Below are positions 23,677 through 32,026 of a DNA stretch of 56,870 bases, one piece after another. The notes beneath the pieces are model-generated. The model was not told where the DNA came from and ran no database searches. It was given only the letters and a program-made list of their open reading frames with translations. The translations under genes and the position numbers were made by a program. Source of the stretch: an uncultured Collinsella sp. (GTDB lineage: Bacteria > Actinomycetota > Coriobacteriia > Coriobacteriales > Coriobacteriaceae); assembly GCA_902479095.1 (NCBI GenBank), contig CABSNL010000007.1, positions 1 to 56,870 on the forward strand. The letters are read 5' to 3'. Position 1 is the first letter of the stretch. Each line of letters starts with the position of its first letter.

Positions 23677-24748
23677 TGAGTATGTGATCCCGGAGCACTA
23701 CGAGGATCTCACTCCTGCTCCGCAGCTCGACCAGAAGACCCTCAACAAGATGGCTTGGCGCTCCTGCTTCCTGCAGGCATCGTTCAACTACGAGCGCATG
23801 CAAGCCGCTGGCTGGCTTTACTCCATCATCCCCGGTCTGGAGAAGATCCACACCAACAAGAACGACCTCGCGGCTTCCATGAGCCACAACCTGGAGTTCT
23901 TCAACACCCACCCGTTCCTCGTCACCTTTGTTATGGGCATCGTGCTTTCGCTCGAGCAGAACAAGGTTGACATCCCCACGATTCGCGCCGTCCGCGTCGC
24001 CGCAATGGGCCCGCTCGGTGGTATCGGTGACGCCCTGTTCTGGCTGACGCTCGTGCCTATCACGGCCGGCATCACCTCCAACATGGCCATCAACGGCAAC
24101 GCCGCTGCGCCGATCATCTTCCTGGTGATCTTCAACGCCGTCCAGTTCGCTCTGCGCTTCTGGCTCATGAACTGGTCCTACAAGCTTGGCACCAGCGCTA
24201 TTGACGCTCTGACCGCCAACATGCAGGCCTTCACGCGTGCCGCTTCCATCATGGGCGTCTTCGTCGTCGGTTGCCTGGTCGTCACCATGGGTGGCACCCA
24301 GATCAACCTCCAGATCCCCAACGGCACCACCCGTGGCCTCTCCGCTACTACCGTGATCGTCTCCGAGAAGGAGGCCAAGAACTTCACCGGTATGGAGGGC
24401 ATCGATACCGAGACCGCTGAGGCCGGTACCATCGCCATGACCGATAAGGACGGCAACGCCCTTACCGCTTCCGATGCCGACGGCAACGCTGTCGAGTGCG
24501 GCGTCACCGATCTGGGTAACGGCATGGAGTCCGTGACCTACGGCACCGTTACCGAGGATCCGGTCAACTTCTCTGTTGCCGACACCCTCAACACCATCGT
24601 CCCGAAGCTCGTCCCGCTTATGCTTACGCTGCTGCTTTACTACATGTTCGCTAAGCACAGCTGGACCCCGACCAAGGGCATTCTCCTGCTCTTCGTCCTT
24701 GGCATCCTGGGCGCTGGCCCGCTTGGTCTCTGGCCGAGCATCTGGTAA
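23666..24748 (+). CDS. PTS EIID, mannose family, with a large inserted loop
   Basis: EIID pairs with EIIC in mannose-family transporters. The N-terminal part has the family signature (LNKMAWRSCFLQASFNYERM, HNLEFFNTHPF, GPLGGIGDALFW). At 360 residues it is longer than the usual 270-300. A hydrophilic stretch of about 90 residues (roughly 225-315, rich in Thr, Asp, Gly) precedes the final LVPLMLTLLLYYM helix and would face outside. ATG 23666 is chosen, with GGAGG at 23650, over an upstream in-frame start inside EIIC. A strong terminator ends the operon. Confidence 0.9.
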   Translation: MASNEYVIPEHYEDLTPAPQLDQKTLNKMAWRSCFLQASFNYERMQAAGWLYSIIPGLEKIHTNKNDLAASMSHNLEFFNTHPFLVTFVMGIVLSLEQNKVDIPTIRAVRVAAMGPLGGIGDALFWLTLVPITAGITSNMAINGNAAAPIIFLVIFNAVQFALRFWLMNWSYKLGTSAIDALTANMQAFTRAASIMGVFVVGCLVVTMGGTQINLQIPNGTTRGLSATTVIVSEKEAKNFTGMEGIDTETAEAGTIAMTDKDGNALTASDADGNAVECGVTDLGNGMESVTYGTVTEDPVNFSVADTLNTIVPKLVPLMLTLLLYYMFAKHSWTPTKGILLLFVLGILGAGPLGLWPSIW

Positions 24749-24814
24749 GGCTCTAGCTTGAGGGGTGTGTCCCTACGCGGCTCACACCCCGACCCCTTAA
24801 GCCATGTGTATGTT

Positions 24815-24854
24815 AAAAGCCGCGTGCTCGAAAGAGCGCGCGGCTTTTGTTTTC
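24815..24854 (+). terminator. Terminator of the aga-type PTS operon
   Basis: The stem AAAAGCCGCGTGCTC with GAGCGCGCGGCTTTT has a GAAA loop and a following T-rich run (TTGTTTTC). Confidence 0.9.
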
Positions 24855-24933
24855 TTGATGATTCGGGTGTGGCAGACAGATAATGCTAAACAACCTAGGT
24901 AGTTAGCCGAATTCGAGCAAAAGGGAGGATAGA

Positions 24934-25665
24934 ATGGCGATCGGAGCGCGTAAGCAACCGCTGTACGATCAGCTGGTCGATATTCTGACCGAAAAGATCG
25001 ACCATGAATATCGCGCCGGTGACATGATTCCTTCCGAGCGCGAACTTTCGGAGCGCTATGGTCTCTCGCGTACTACGGTACGCCTGGCTCTGCAGGAACT
25101 GGAGCGTTTAGGACTGGTGGTTCGGCAGCACGGTCGCGGTACCTTTGTGACCGACCGTTCGGCAAAGGCAACCAATCTTATGCAGTCCTACAGCTTTACC
25201 GAGCAGATGCGCGCGATGGGTCGCGACCCCGAGACCACGATTCTCGAGTTTTGCGAGATGGAGGCCGATAAAAATCTGGCCGAGCATATGGGATTGCGTA
25301 TCGGTGATCGCATTTTTAAGCTTAAGCGCCTTCGTTCTGCCGACAACATGCCCATGATGGTCGAACGCAGCTATCTACCAGTTCGTCAATTTCTGTCCCT
25401 AAAGCGACCGCTGCTGGAGCGTAAGCCGCTTTACGATGTGATTGAGCAAGACTTTCAGCAAAAGATACGCGTGGCCGAAGAGGAGTTCTATGCGAGCATA
25501 GCCCGTCCCACCGATGCCCACCTTTTGGGAATTGTCGAGGGCTCGCCTGTGCTCGATTTGGTCAGGACTACGTATAACGAGTCAAACGAGGTTGTGGAGT
25601 ACACACTCTCGGTTGCTCGTGCCGATCAGTTTAAATACAAGGTTTACCACCAGCGTAGCGACTAG
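24934..25665 (+). CDS. GntR-family (UTRA) transcriptional regulator
   Basis: The 243-residue protein has an N-terminal winged HTH (ERELSERYGLSRTTVRLALQ, residues ~36-55) and a C-terminal UTRA effector domain. This is the NagR/YvoA/AgaR-like architecture that senses amino-sugar phosphates. It lies between the PTS operon and agaS, and an identical 13-base near-palindrome occurs upstream of both. I infer local control of amino-sugar uptake and breakdown. GGGAGG precedes the ATG. Confidence 0.88.
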   Translation: MAIGARKQPLYDQLVDILTEKIDHEYRAGDMIPSERELSERYGLSRTTVRLALQELERLGLVVRQHGRGTFVTDRSAKATNLMQSYSFTEQMRAMGRDPETTILEFCEMEADKNLAEHMGLRIGDRIFKLKRLRSADNMPMMVERSYLPVRQFLSLKRPLLERKPLYDVIEQDFQQKIRVAEEEFYASIARPTDAHLLGIVEGSPVLDLVRTTYNESNEVVEYTLSVARADQFKYKVYHQRSD

Positions 25666-25705
25666 TGTTCGCATCGTTTCCATATGATGATTCTTTGCAT
25701 TTAAC

Positions 25706-25718
25706 TGGTTACTACCAG
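25706..25718. promoter_or_regulatory. Candidate GntR operator (TGGTTACTACCAG), copy 2
   Basis: Exact repeat of 21413-21425, placed 17 bases upstream of a consensus TATAAT (25735-25740), i.e. over the -35 region of the agaS promoter. That position suits repression by the neighbouring GntR protein. Confidence 0.65.
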
Positions 25719-25734
25719 ATAACCAACCGAAGTG

Positions 25735-25740
25735 TATAAT
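25735..25740 (+). promoter_or_regulatory. -10 box (TATAAT) of the agaS promoter
   Basis: Consensus TATAAT, 40 bases upstream of the agaS start; the -35 is weak and overlaps the GntR operator copy. Confidence 0.55.
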
Positions 25741-25779
25741 TGCACGTCAGAGGATTACTTCTAGAGAGAGGTATTAGAA

Positions 25780-26946
25780 ATGTTCGAGAAGAGTGTCGAG
25801 GAGCTCACCGAGCTCGGCGCCCAGATCACCACGGCCGAGATTGCTCAGCAGCCCGAGCTTTGGCGTGATACGCTCAACATCTATCGCGAGAACAAGGAGG
25901 CCATCGAGGCCTTCCTGGCCGAGGCTCGCGCTATGGGCGAGGGTCGTCTGTCCGTTGTCTTCACCGGTGCCGGTACGTCCGACTACGTTGGCGATACCTG
26001 CGCCCCGTACCTGCGTCACGCTGGCAACACTGATCTCTACGACTTTAAGCCCATCGCCACGACCGACATCGTGAGCGCCCCGCGCGACTTCCTGCGCGCC
26101 GAGGATCCCACGCTCGTGGTTTCCTTCGCCCGCTCTGGCAACAGCCCCGAGAGCCTTGCCGCCGTTGCCGTTGCCAAGGAGCTCGTCCACAACGTCAAGT
26201 TCCTCAACATCACCTGCGCTCCCGAGGGCAAGCTCGCCGTCGAGTCTGCCGATGATCCCAACGCGCTGACGCTGCTCATTCCGCGCGCCAACGACAAGGG
26301 CTTCGCCATGACCGGTTCTTATTCCTGCATGACCCTGCTCTCTACCCTTATTTTCGACACTGCCTCTGATGAGCAGAAGGCCGAGTGGGTCGAGACGATT
26401 GCCAAGATGGGCGAGGAGGTCATCTCCCGTGAGCCCGAGATCGCCGATTACCTGGCTGGCGACTTCAACCGCGTGACCTACTTGGGTTCTGGCTCCTTTG
26501 GTGGCCTTGCCCAGGAGAGCCAGCTCAAGATCCTCGAGCTCGCTCACGGTCTGGTCGCTACTTCCTACGACACCTCCATGGGCTATCGTCATGGACCTAA
26601 GTCCTTCGTCGACGATAAGACGCTCGTCTTCGTGTTCGTCAATAACGACGCCTACACCCGTCAGTACGACATCGACATCCTCAACGAGATCGGTGGCGAC
26701 GAGATCGCTCAGCACACCATCGCCGTTCAGCAGGAAGGTGCCACCGTCTATGAGGGTGAGTCCTTCACCTTTAAGGGCTACGAGGCACTTCCCGAGGGCT
26801 ACCTTGCTCTGCCGTTCGTGATGTTTGCCCAGGCTATCAGCCTGCTCAACTCCGTGCGCGTGGGCAACACGCCCGACACGCCGAGCCCCACTGGCACGGT
26901 CAACCGCGTGGTTAAGGGCGTGACGATTCACCCCTTCACCGCTTAA
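25780..26946 (+). CDS. agaS: AgaS-type galactosamine-6-phosphate deaminase/isomerase (SIS domains)
   Basis: AgaS converts galactosamine-6-phosphate to tagatose-6-phosphate with ammonia release. The 388-residue protein has two SIS domains. The first shows FTGAGTSDYVG and SFARSGNSPES, the second YLGSGSFGGLAQES and the GYRHGPKSF motif. The sequence and length fit AgaS better than GlmS or NagB. The product would feed the LacC kinase encoded downstream. GAGAGAGG lies upstream of the ATG. A terminator follows. Confidence 0.9.
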   Translation: MFEKSVEELTELGAQITTAEIAQQPELWRDTLNIYRENKEAIEAFLAEARAMGEGRLSVVFTGAGTSDYVGDTCAPYLRHAGNTDLYDFKPIATTDIVSAPRDFLRAEDPTLVVSFARSGNSPESLAAVAVAKELVHNVKFLNITCAPEGKLAVESADDPNALTLLIPRANDKGFAMTGSYSCMTLLSTLIFDTASDEQKAEWVETIAKMGEEVISREPEIADYLAGDFNRVTYLGSGSFGGLAQESQLKILELAHGLVATSYDTSMGYRHGPKSFVDDKTLVFVFVNNDAYTRQYDIDILNEIGGDEIAQHTIAVQQEGATVYEGESFTFKGYEALPEGYLALPFVMFAQAISLLNSVRVGNTPDTPSPTGTVNRVVKGVTIHPFTA

Positions 26947-26964
26947 TCGCGTCCCCCTGTAAGG

Positions 26965-27005
26965 GCGCCCGTCCGCTCATAACGGCGGGCGGGCGCTTTT
27001 TGTTT
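26965..27005 (+). terminator. Terminator after agaS
   Basis: A GC-rich stem (GCGCCCGTCCGC with an imperfect GGCGGGCGGGCGC) is followed by TTTTTGTTT. Confidence 0.88.
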
Positions 27006-27063
27006 TACGTGAGCTGGGTATAAGCATCACCACAGTCAACTGCTTTAGAAGCGAGGAGTGCAT

Positions 27064-28233
27064 ATGAGCACGTACGCAATTAAGGCTGACAAGTTCTTCT
27101 TGCCGGCAGGCCCGCAACTGGGCGGCTATCTTATGGTCGAGGATGGCGTCTTTGGCGCCTGGCAGGCCGACGAGCCCTCTTGCGAGATTAAGGACTACAC
27201 GGGATCGTGGATCGCACCGGGTATGGTCGATACTCACATCCATGGCTTCTACAACCACTCAACTACCGATAACGATCCCGAGGGCATCGATATCAGCTCG
27301 ACCGAGCTCGCCCGTCGCGGCACCACCAGCTGGCTGCCCACGACGTTCACCGATGGCGTCGAGCAGATCAAGGACGCCTGCGCCGCCATCGCTCAGGCGG
27401 ACGAGGGTCGCGGCCCCGACTTCTGCGGTGCCCGCATTCAGGGCATCTACCTGGAGGGCCCCTTCTTTACCATGAAGCACGTGGGCGCGCAGAACCCCGC
27501 TTACCTGATCGATCCCTCCGAGGAGGTCTTCGGTCAGTGGCAGGAGGCTGCGGGTGGTCGCATCGTCAAGAGCGCCATGGCGGCCGAGCGCGACGGTGCC
27601 GCTGCTTATGCGGCTGCTCTGAATGCCAAGGGTGTGGTGACCAGCATCGGTCACTCCGACGCCACCTACGATGAGTGCATCGCCGCCATCAACGCCGGTG
27701 CCAGCTGCTTTACGCATACCTATAACGGTCAGCGCGGGCTGCATCACCGTGAGCCCGGTGTCGTGGGCGCTGCCATGTCCACGCCCGAGACCTACGCCGA
27801 GATCATCTGTGACGGCAAGCACGTTAACCCTGCCGCCATCAAGGCGCTGCTGCAGGCAAAGGGCTGGCAACACACGGTGCTCATCACTGACTGCCTGGGC
27901 TGCGGCGGCATGCCCGAGGGCAGCTACACCAGTGGTGGCATGGACGTCATCATGAAGGACAACCTGTGCTGGCTCGCCGACGGCAAGAGCATTGCCGGCT
28001 CGGTGCTCACGCTTGCCCAGGGCGTCAAGAACATCGTTGACTGGGGCATCGCCAGCGCCGATATCGCCATTCGCATGGCAACCGAGGTGCCGGCACGCTC
28101 CGCGCACATCGAGGATAAGTGCGGCAGCATCATGCCGGGTCGCGACGCCGACTTTGTCGTGTTCGACCATGAGCTTACCCTCGTCGAGACGTATGTTGGC
28201 GGCCAGAGCGTCGGCAACGCCTTTACCGAGTAA
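27064..28233 (+). CDS. nagA: N-acetylglucosamine/galactosamine-6-phosphate deacetylase
   Basis: This amidohydrolase removes the acetyl group from GlcNAc-6-P or GalNAc-6-P. The 389-residue protein has the metal-binding DTHIHG, the LEGPFF motif, GHSDAT, THTYNG and the catalytic-Asp motif TDCLGCGG. Beside agaS and a galactosamine-type PTS, the GalNAc-6-P role (AgaA) is likely; GlcNAc-6-P is the alternative. ATG 27064 is used because GAGGAG ends five bases before it. A 44-codon copy of its C-terminus survives at 30960-31091. Confidence 0.9.
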   Translation: MSTYAIKADKFFLPAGPQLGGYLMVEDGVFGAWQADEPSCEIKDYTGSWIAPGMVDTHIHGFYNHSTTDNDPEGIDISSTELARRGTTSWLPTTFTDGVEQIKDACAAIAQADEGRGPDFCGARIQGIYLEGPFFTMKHVGAQNPAYLIDPSEEVFGQWQEAAGGRIVKSAMAAERDGAAAYAAALNAKGVVTSIGHSDATYDECIAAINAGASCFTHTYNGQRGLHHREPGVVGAAMSTPETYAEIICDGKHVNPAAIKALLQAKGWQHTVLITDCLGCGGMPEGSYTSGGMDVIMKDNLCWLADGKSIAGSVLTLAQGVKNIVDWGIASADIAIRMATEVPARSAHIEDKCGSIMPGRDADFVVFDHELTLVETYVGGQSVGNAFTE

Positions 28234-28239
28234 CGATAG

Positions 28240-28277
28240 AAAAAGACGGCGGGCCCGAATCTGCTCGGACCCGCCGT
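28240..28277. terminator. Terminator between nagA and the flavodoxin-like gene
   Basis: The stem ACGGCGGGCCCGA pairs with TCGGACCCGCCGT with one mismatch. The A run on the left supplies a T tract for the minus-strand gene, so it mainly serves the flavodoxin-like gene. Confidence 0.7.
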
Positions 28278-28308
28278 ATGGGTTAAACGCTCAAAAGCAC
28301 CTTCACAG

Positions 28309-28893
28309 TTACAGCTTGTTAGCGATCTTCTTTGCCGTGCGCTTGACGCCGGCCACCAGGCCTCCTGCAGGATGCTCCTTCTCGTATGCTAGACGCTTCT
28401 CGCGCTTGGCGTACTCTTCGACGATGATATCGCCATATTCGTCTTCGATCTTGTCGAAGAAGTCGACGGCGCCCTTAATTTCCTCAGCGGTCGGGTGTCC
28501 CTTTTGGACACCGCCGGCGAGTTTGAACGGCCCCCACGTATCAAAGCCGGGGCAGCCGTAGACACCCATAAAGATGGCCTGCCTCATGCGGCAGATGCCA
28601 TCGATATCCTTGCCGTACCACTTGTTTTTGCCACCGTAGGTCATAAGGCCAAACACCTTGTCCTGCGGCTGCAGCACGTTCGTGAGCACTCGTGCCATGT
28701 CCTTGTCGATCTCGGAGTAATAGATGCCCGTGGCGACGCCAATCAGATGGTATTCGTGCAGGTCGGGGTACTCGTTTTTGCCAAGCGCCTTGACGTCGAG
28801 GGTATCGATCTCGGGGTGTGCCTCGACGATGGCGTCCACGAGCTTTTTCGTATTGCCGTGATGGCGCGAGGCGTAGAGGATGATGGTTCGCAT
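28309..28893 (-). CDS. Flavodoxin-like protein
   Basis: The 194-residue product begins with a flavodoxin FMN-phosphate loop, ILYASRHHGNTKKL. It continues with a flavodoxin-like alpha/beta core, with glycine-rich loops at VATGIYYSEID and MTYGGKNKW, and has a basic C-terminus. It may be an electron carrier or flavin-dependent reductase. Its partner is unknown and nothing ties it to the surrounding sugar genes. ATG 28893 is preferred because GAAAGG lies upstream; a longer start at 28923 lacks a site. Confidence 0.8.
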   Translation of the reverse strand: MRTIILYASRHHGNTKKLVDAIVEAHPEIDTLDVKALGKNEYPDLHEYHLIGVATGIYYSEIDKDMARVLTNVLQPQDKVFGLMTYGGKNKWYGKDIDGICRMRQAIFMGVYGCPGFDTWGPFKLAGGVQKGHPTAEEIKGAVDFFDKIEDEYGDIIVEEYAKREKRLAYEKEHPAGGLVAGVKRTAKKIANKL

Positions 28894-29049
28894 AAGAAGG
28901 CCTTTCAGCTGTAATTGCATCAATGTCTGTATGGTACCCCGTTACATGGCTGGGATACCGGACGCATCGATGAACGTGCGGGTTTGTCCTTTGGTTAGGG
29001 CCGAGACGGGTACTTGCGAGCAAAAAGCAGTTGTTCGAAAGGATGGGCA

Positions 29050-29931
29050 ATGGAATACGCTCTCTCCAACGATTCGATTTCTATTAAGGTGTCCACGGCT
29101 GGTGGTTCGTTTACCTCGATCGAGGCCGGAGGTCGCGAGTATCTGTGGCAGGGCGATCCCGCCGTGTGGTCCGGCCAGGCACCGATTTGCTTCCCGATTT
29201 GCGGAGGTTTGCGCGATAACAACGCCATGACGTTTGCCGGGCATCATGTAAAGCTCGCTCGCCATGGGTTTGCGCGCAAACAGGAGTGGAAGCTGCTGAG
29301 CCAGAGCGAGAGCGAGCTGGCGATGTGCCTGGCTTCGGAGGATAACGCCGCGCTGCTGAGCGATTATCCGTATCCGTTTAAGCTTGTCGCCCGCTATACG
29401 CTCGAGGACGCTGCCGTGCGCGTTTCCTACGAGGTCACCAACGAGGGCACCGAGGACATGCCGTTCTTTATCGGCGGTCATCCCGGCTTTAGGTGTCCGC
29501 TCGATGAGGGCGAGGCCTATACGGACTACGAGCTGCGCTTTGAGAAGGACGAGGCTGCTGAGCTTTGCACTGCCGTCCCCTCGACTGGCTTGATTGACGT
29601 GACCAATCGCTCCAAGAACCCCATGGTGGGAAAGACGCTGCCTCTGTCACATGAGCTCTTCGATTTTGCGGAGACCATCTTTGACGTGCTCGAGAGCCGT
29701 CAGGTCACGCTTTCCAAAAAGGGCGAGGACAAGGGCGTCCGCCTGAGCTTTGAGGGCTTCCCATATCTCATTGTGTGGAGCAAGCCCGAGGGCGATTTTG
29801 TGGCGGTTGAGCCCTGGGGCGGCCTTTCGACCTGCTCCGATGAGGACGACGTGCTTGAGCATAAACGCGGCTGCCTTGTCGCCAAGCCCAAGGAGACCGT
29901 CGTTCGCTCGTTCACGATTGAGATTCTGTAA
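29050..29931 (+). CDS. Aldose 1-epimerase family protein (LacX-like), copy 1
   Basis: The 293-residue protein resembles the LacX/aldose 1-epimerase group. Recognisable segments are STAGGSFTSI, PICFPICGGLRDN, LARHGFARKQEW and FFIGGHPGFRCP. The conserved acidic residue region near VWSKPEGDFVAVEPW is also present. It would interconvert anomers of a (phospho)sugar. LacX-type genes often sit with lac/tagatose genes, and lacC follows directly. ATG 29050 follows GAAAGGA. A second copy at 54343 is interrupted by a stop codon. Confidence 0.85.
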   Translation: MEYALSNDSISIKVSTAGGSFTSIEAGGREYLWQGDPAVWSGQAPICFPICGGLRDNNAMTFAGHHVKLARHGFARKQEWKLLSQSESELAMCLASEDNAALLSDYPYPFKLVARYTLEDAAVRVSYEVTNEGTEDMPFFIGGHPGFRCPLDEGEAYTDYELRFEKDEAAELCTAVPSTGLIDVTNRSKNPMVGKTLPLSHELFDFAETIFDVLESRQVTLSKKGEDKGVRLSFEGFPYLIVWSKPEGDFVAVEPWGGLSTCSDEDDVLEHKRGCLVAKPKETVVRSFTIEIL

Positions 29932-29990
29932 TTCCGTTTTGTCGACTCGTATCGCGAGGCACAAGGAGCCTGCGAGATAAGGAGCTAAAA

Positions 29991-30926
29991 ATGATCCTCA
30001 CCGTTACGATGAACCCGTCTGTCGATACGCGCTATCAGCTCGATGAGCTCATTATCGACGACGTTAACCGTGTGACGCCCGAAAAGACCGCTGGCGGCAA
30101 GGGCCTCAACGTGGCCCGTGTGCTGGGTCAGCTGGGCGACGACGTTGTGGCAACCGGTCTGCTCGGCGGCCACATGGGCGCCTACATGGCTGAGCTCATG
30201 GACGCCAACGGTATTAACAACGACTTTGTGCCCATCAAGGGCGAGACTCGCATTTGCCTCAACATCCTCCACGCCGGCAACCAGACCGAGCTGCTCGAGA
30301 GTGGCCCGACAATTGCCCCCGAGGAACTCGATGCCTTTACCGCCAAGTTTACTGAGCTTGCGGGCAAGGCCGACGTCGTCACCATTTCGGGTTCTCTGCC
30401 CCGCGGTGTCGAGGCAGACTACTATGCCAAGATCACGGGCATTGCCGAGAACGCCGGCGCCAAGGTGCTGCTCGATACCTCGGGTGCTTCGCTCGAGGCC
30501 GCCCTTAAGTCCGAAATTAAGCCCGAGCTGGTCAAGCCTAACCTGACCGAGATCAACGGCCTTCTGGGCACGAGCTTTACCACCGACGATGTGGACGAGC
30601 TCCGCGCCGCGCTCGCCTCTGATGCCCGCTTCTCCGATATCCCCTGGGTCGTCGTGTCCATGGGCGCTGCCGGCTCCGTTGGCTTCCACAATGGCCGTGC
30701 GTTCCGCGCAAAGACGCCCGATATCCCTGCCGTTAACGCCACGGGCTCTGGTGACTCCACTATCGCTGGCTTCGCACATGCCATCGCTGCTGGCGCAGAC
30801 GACGAGACGGTGCTGCGTACCGCCAACACCTGCGGCAAGCTCAACGCCATGGATCCCATGACCGGCCATCTGGTCATGGACCGTTGGGACGAGGTCTACA
30901 ACGGCGTTGTCGTGACCGAGCTGTAA
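29991..30926 (+). CDS. lacC: Tagatose-6-phosphate kinase (LacC type, PfkB family), copy 1
   Basis: This PfkB-family kinase would phosphorylate tagatose-6-phosphate to tagatose-1,6-bisphosphate; 1-phosphofructokinase is the alternative. The 311-residue protein starts with ILTVTMNPSVDTRYQL, has the TAGGKGLNVARVL signature, and ends with the catalytic ATGSGDSTIAGF loop. It lies after the epimerase and AgaS/NagA genes and would use their product. A near-identical copy is at 55280. GAGATAAGGAG precedes the ATG. Confidence 0.9.
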   Translation: MILTVTMNPSVDTRYQLDELIIDDVNRVTPEKTAGGKGLNVARVLGQLGDDVVATGLLGGHMGAYMAELMDANGINNDFVPIKGETRICLNILHAGNQTELLESGPTIAPEELDAFTAKFTELAGKADVVTISGSLPRGVEADYYAKITGIAENAGAKVLLDTSGASLEAALKSEIKPELVKPNLTEINGLLGTSFTTDDVDELRAALASDARFSDIPWVVVSMGAAGSVGFHNGRAFRAKTPDIPAVNATGSGDSTIAGFAHAIAAGADDETVLRTANTCGKLNAMDPMTGHLVMDRWDEVYNGVVVTEL

Positions 30927-30959
30927 GGGCTTGGGCGACGGCCCCGGCATCGTTTGCTA

Positions 30960-31091
30960 GCTCATGTCGACGACAAGTGCGATAGCATTATGCTGGGGCG
31001 CGACGCCGACGTTGTCGTGTTCAATCCCGACCTTACCCTGGTCGAGACGTATGTGGGTGGCAACAGCGTCGGTAATGCGTTTGCCGAGTAG
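30960..31091 (+). pseudogene. nagA C-terminal remnant
   Basis: Translated from 30960, the sequence is a 43-residue match to the end of NagA (DKCDSIMLGRDADVVVFNP, then LTLVETYVGG), with an intact stop at 31089-31091. It lacks an N-terminus and a start. It marks a second nagA copy deleted except for its 3' end, between lacC and the YhcH gene, and implies past duplication of this cluster. Confidence 0.85.
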
Positions 31092-31123
31092 CCGCCAAAG
31101 AAACGATCCGAGAGGGGATTTAG

Positions 31124-31597
31124 ATGATTTACGGTGCATTGGGCGATATCGAGGAATACCGCGGAATGCTCAAGGGCCTCGACGTGTTGATCGATTGGCT
31201 CGAGGAGAATGATCCGGCGAAGCTCGAGGTCGGCAGCCATCCGATTCTGGGCGACAAGGTCTTTGCGAACGTCATGGCTCCCACGACTCGTCCCGAGGCC
31301 GAGGCCCACTACGAGACGCATCAGCGCTATCACGACCTGCAGATCGACATTGAGGGTCGCGAGGCCTTTAAGGTTGCCACGGGCAGCCTGACGCTGGTTC
31401 AGGAGTTTGACGAGAAGGACGACTACGACCTGGTCGATTCCGACGCCTCGATTGCGGGCGATCTTGCCGACGATAAGTTTGCGCTGTTTGTTGCCGGCGA
31501 GCCCCACATGCCCACGCTCGAGTTCCCGGGCGATGGCGCACAGCCGGTCAAGAAGATTTGCTTTAAGCTGCTTGCAGACGCTTACTGGGAAGAGTAA
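31124..31597 (+). CDS. YhcH/YjgK/YiaL (DUF386) family protein
   Basis: This 157-residue cupin-like protein belongs to the YhcH/EbgC group, thought to act as an anomerase or epimerase on amino sugars or sialic acid derivatives. Visible marks are HYETHQRYHDLQIDIEGRE (conserved His and Asp residues of the metal site) and PHMPTLEFPG near the C-terminus. AGAGGGG precedes the ATG. Its position in the amino-sugar cluster supports a role in sugar anomer handling; substrate is unknown. Confidence 0.85.
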   Translation: MIYGALGDIEEYRGMLKGLDVLIDWLEENDPAKLEVGSHPILGDKVFANVMAPTTRPEAEAHYETHQRYHDLQIDIEGREAFKVATGSLTLVQEFDEKDDYDLVDSDASIAGDLADDKFALFVAGEPHMPTLEFPGDGAQPVKKICFKLLADAYWEE

Positions 31598-31643
31598 CGA
31601 ACTGCTCGTGAGCTAGCGTGATTCCCCTTGGGGAACGCGTTTG

Positions 31644-31693
31644 AGCCCCGCTGATCGCGGTCCCCTTGGGGATTGCGGTTGGCGGGGCTTGTT
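31644..31693 (+). terminator. Terminator after the YhcH gene
   Basis: Outer arms AGCCCCGC and GCGGGGCT enclose a nested TCCCC/GGGGA hairpin; TTGTTGTTG follows. Confidence 0.6.
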
Positions 31694-31759
31694 GTTGAGT
31701 AGGGGAGTTACCTGCGGCGTTGTGCTTGGGCTGGCGGATGTTCACCAGAAATCGGCAAC

Positions 31760-31782
31760 AAAAAAGCCGCCCGAAGGCGGCT
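31760..31782 (-). terminator. Terminator of tRNA-Thr
   Basis: On the minus strand GCCGCC, a TTCG-type loop and GGCGGC are followed by six T residues. Confidence 0.9.
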
Positions 31783-31793
31783 ATCTTGTGCAA

Positions 31794-31869
31794 TGGAGCC
31801 AGCGACCGGGCTCGAACCGGTGACCCCCGCTTTACGAGAGCGGTGCTCTACCAACTGAGCTACGCTGGC
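31794..31869 (-). tRNA. tRNA-Thr (anticodon CGT)
   Basis: The minus strand folds into a standard 76-base cloverleaf with encoded CCA. The acceptor is GCCAGCG/CGCTGGC, the D arm TAGCTCAGTTGGTAGAGC, and the anticodon stem CCGCT/AGCGG with loop CTCGTAA (anticodon CGT, reading ACG). The T arm is GGTTCGAGCC. It is flanked by the hairpin terminator above. Confidence 0.95.
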
Positions 31870-32026
31870 GGCCATGTGGTGACGCAACTGAGGCGTCAAC
31901 GGCTGTCTATGATACGGGACATCACAAATCCGCGCAAGGGTTCTGGCGGCTTTTCTCACTTTAAATGCACTAATATTGGAGGCGTGATGTCTTGCTCTTG
32001 CAGATCTCAAGCAGAATGGGGCAGCG

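Noticed and set aside
31876..31900. TGACGC...GCGTCA dyad near the tRNA as an attachment site
   Set aside because: No integrase and no duplicated tRNA 3' end are visible nearby.
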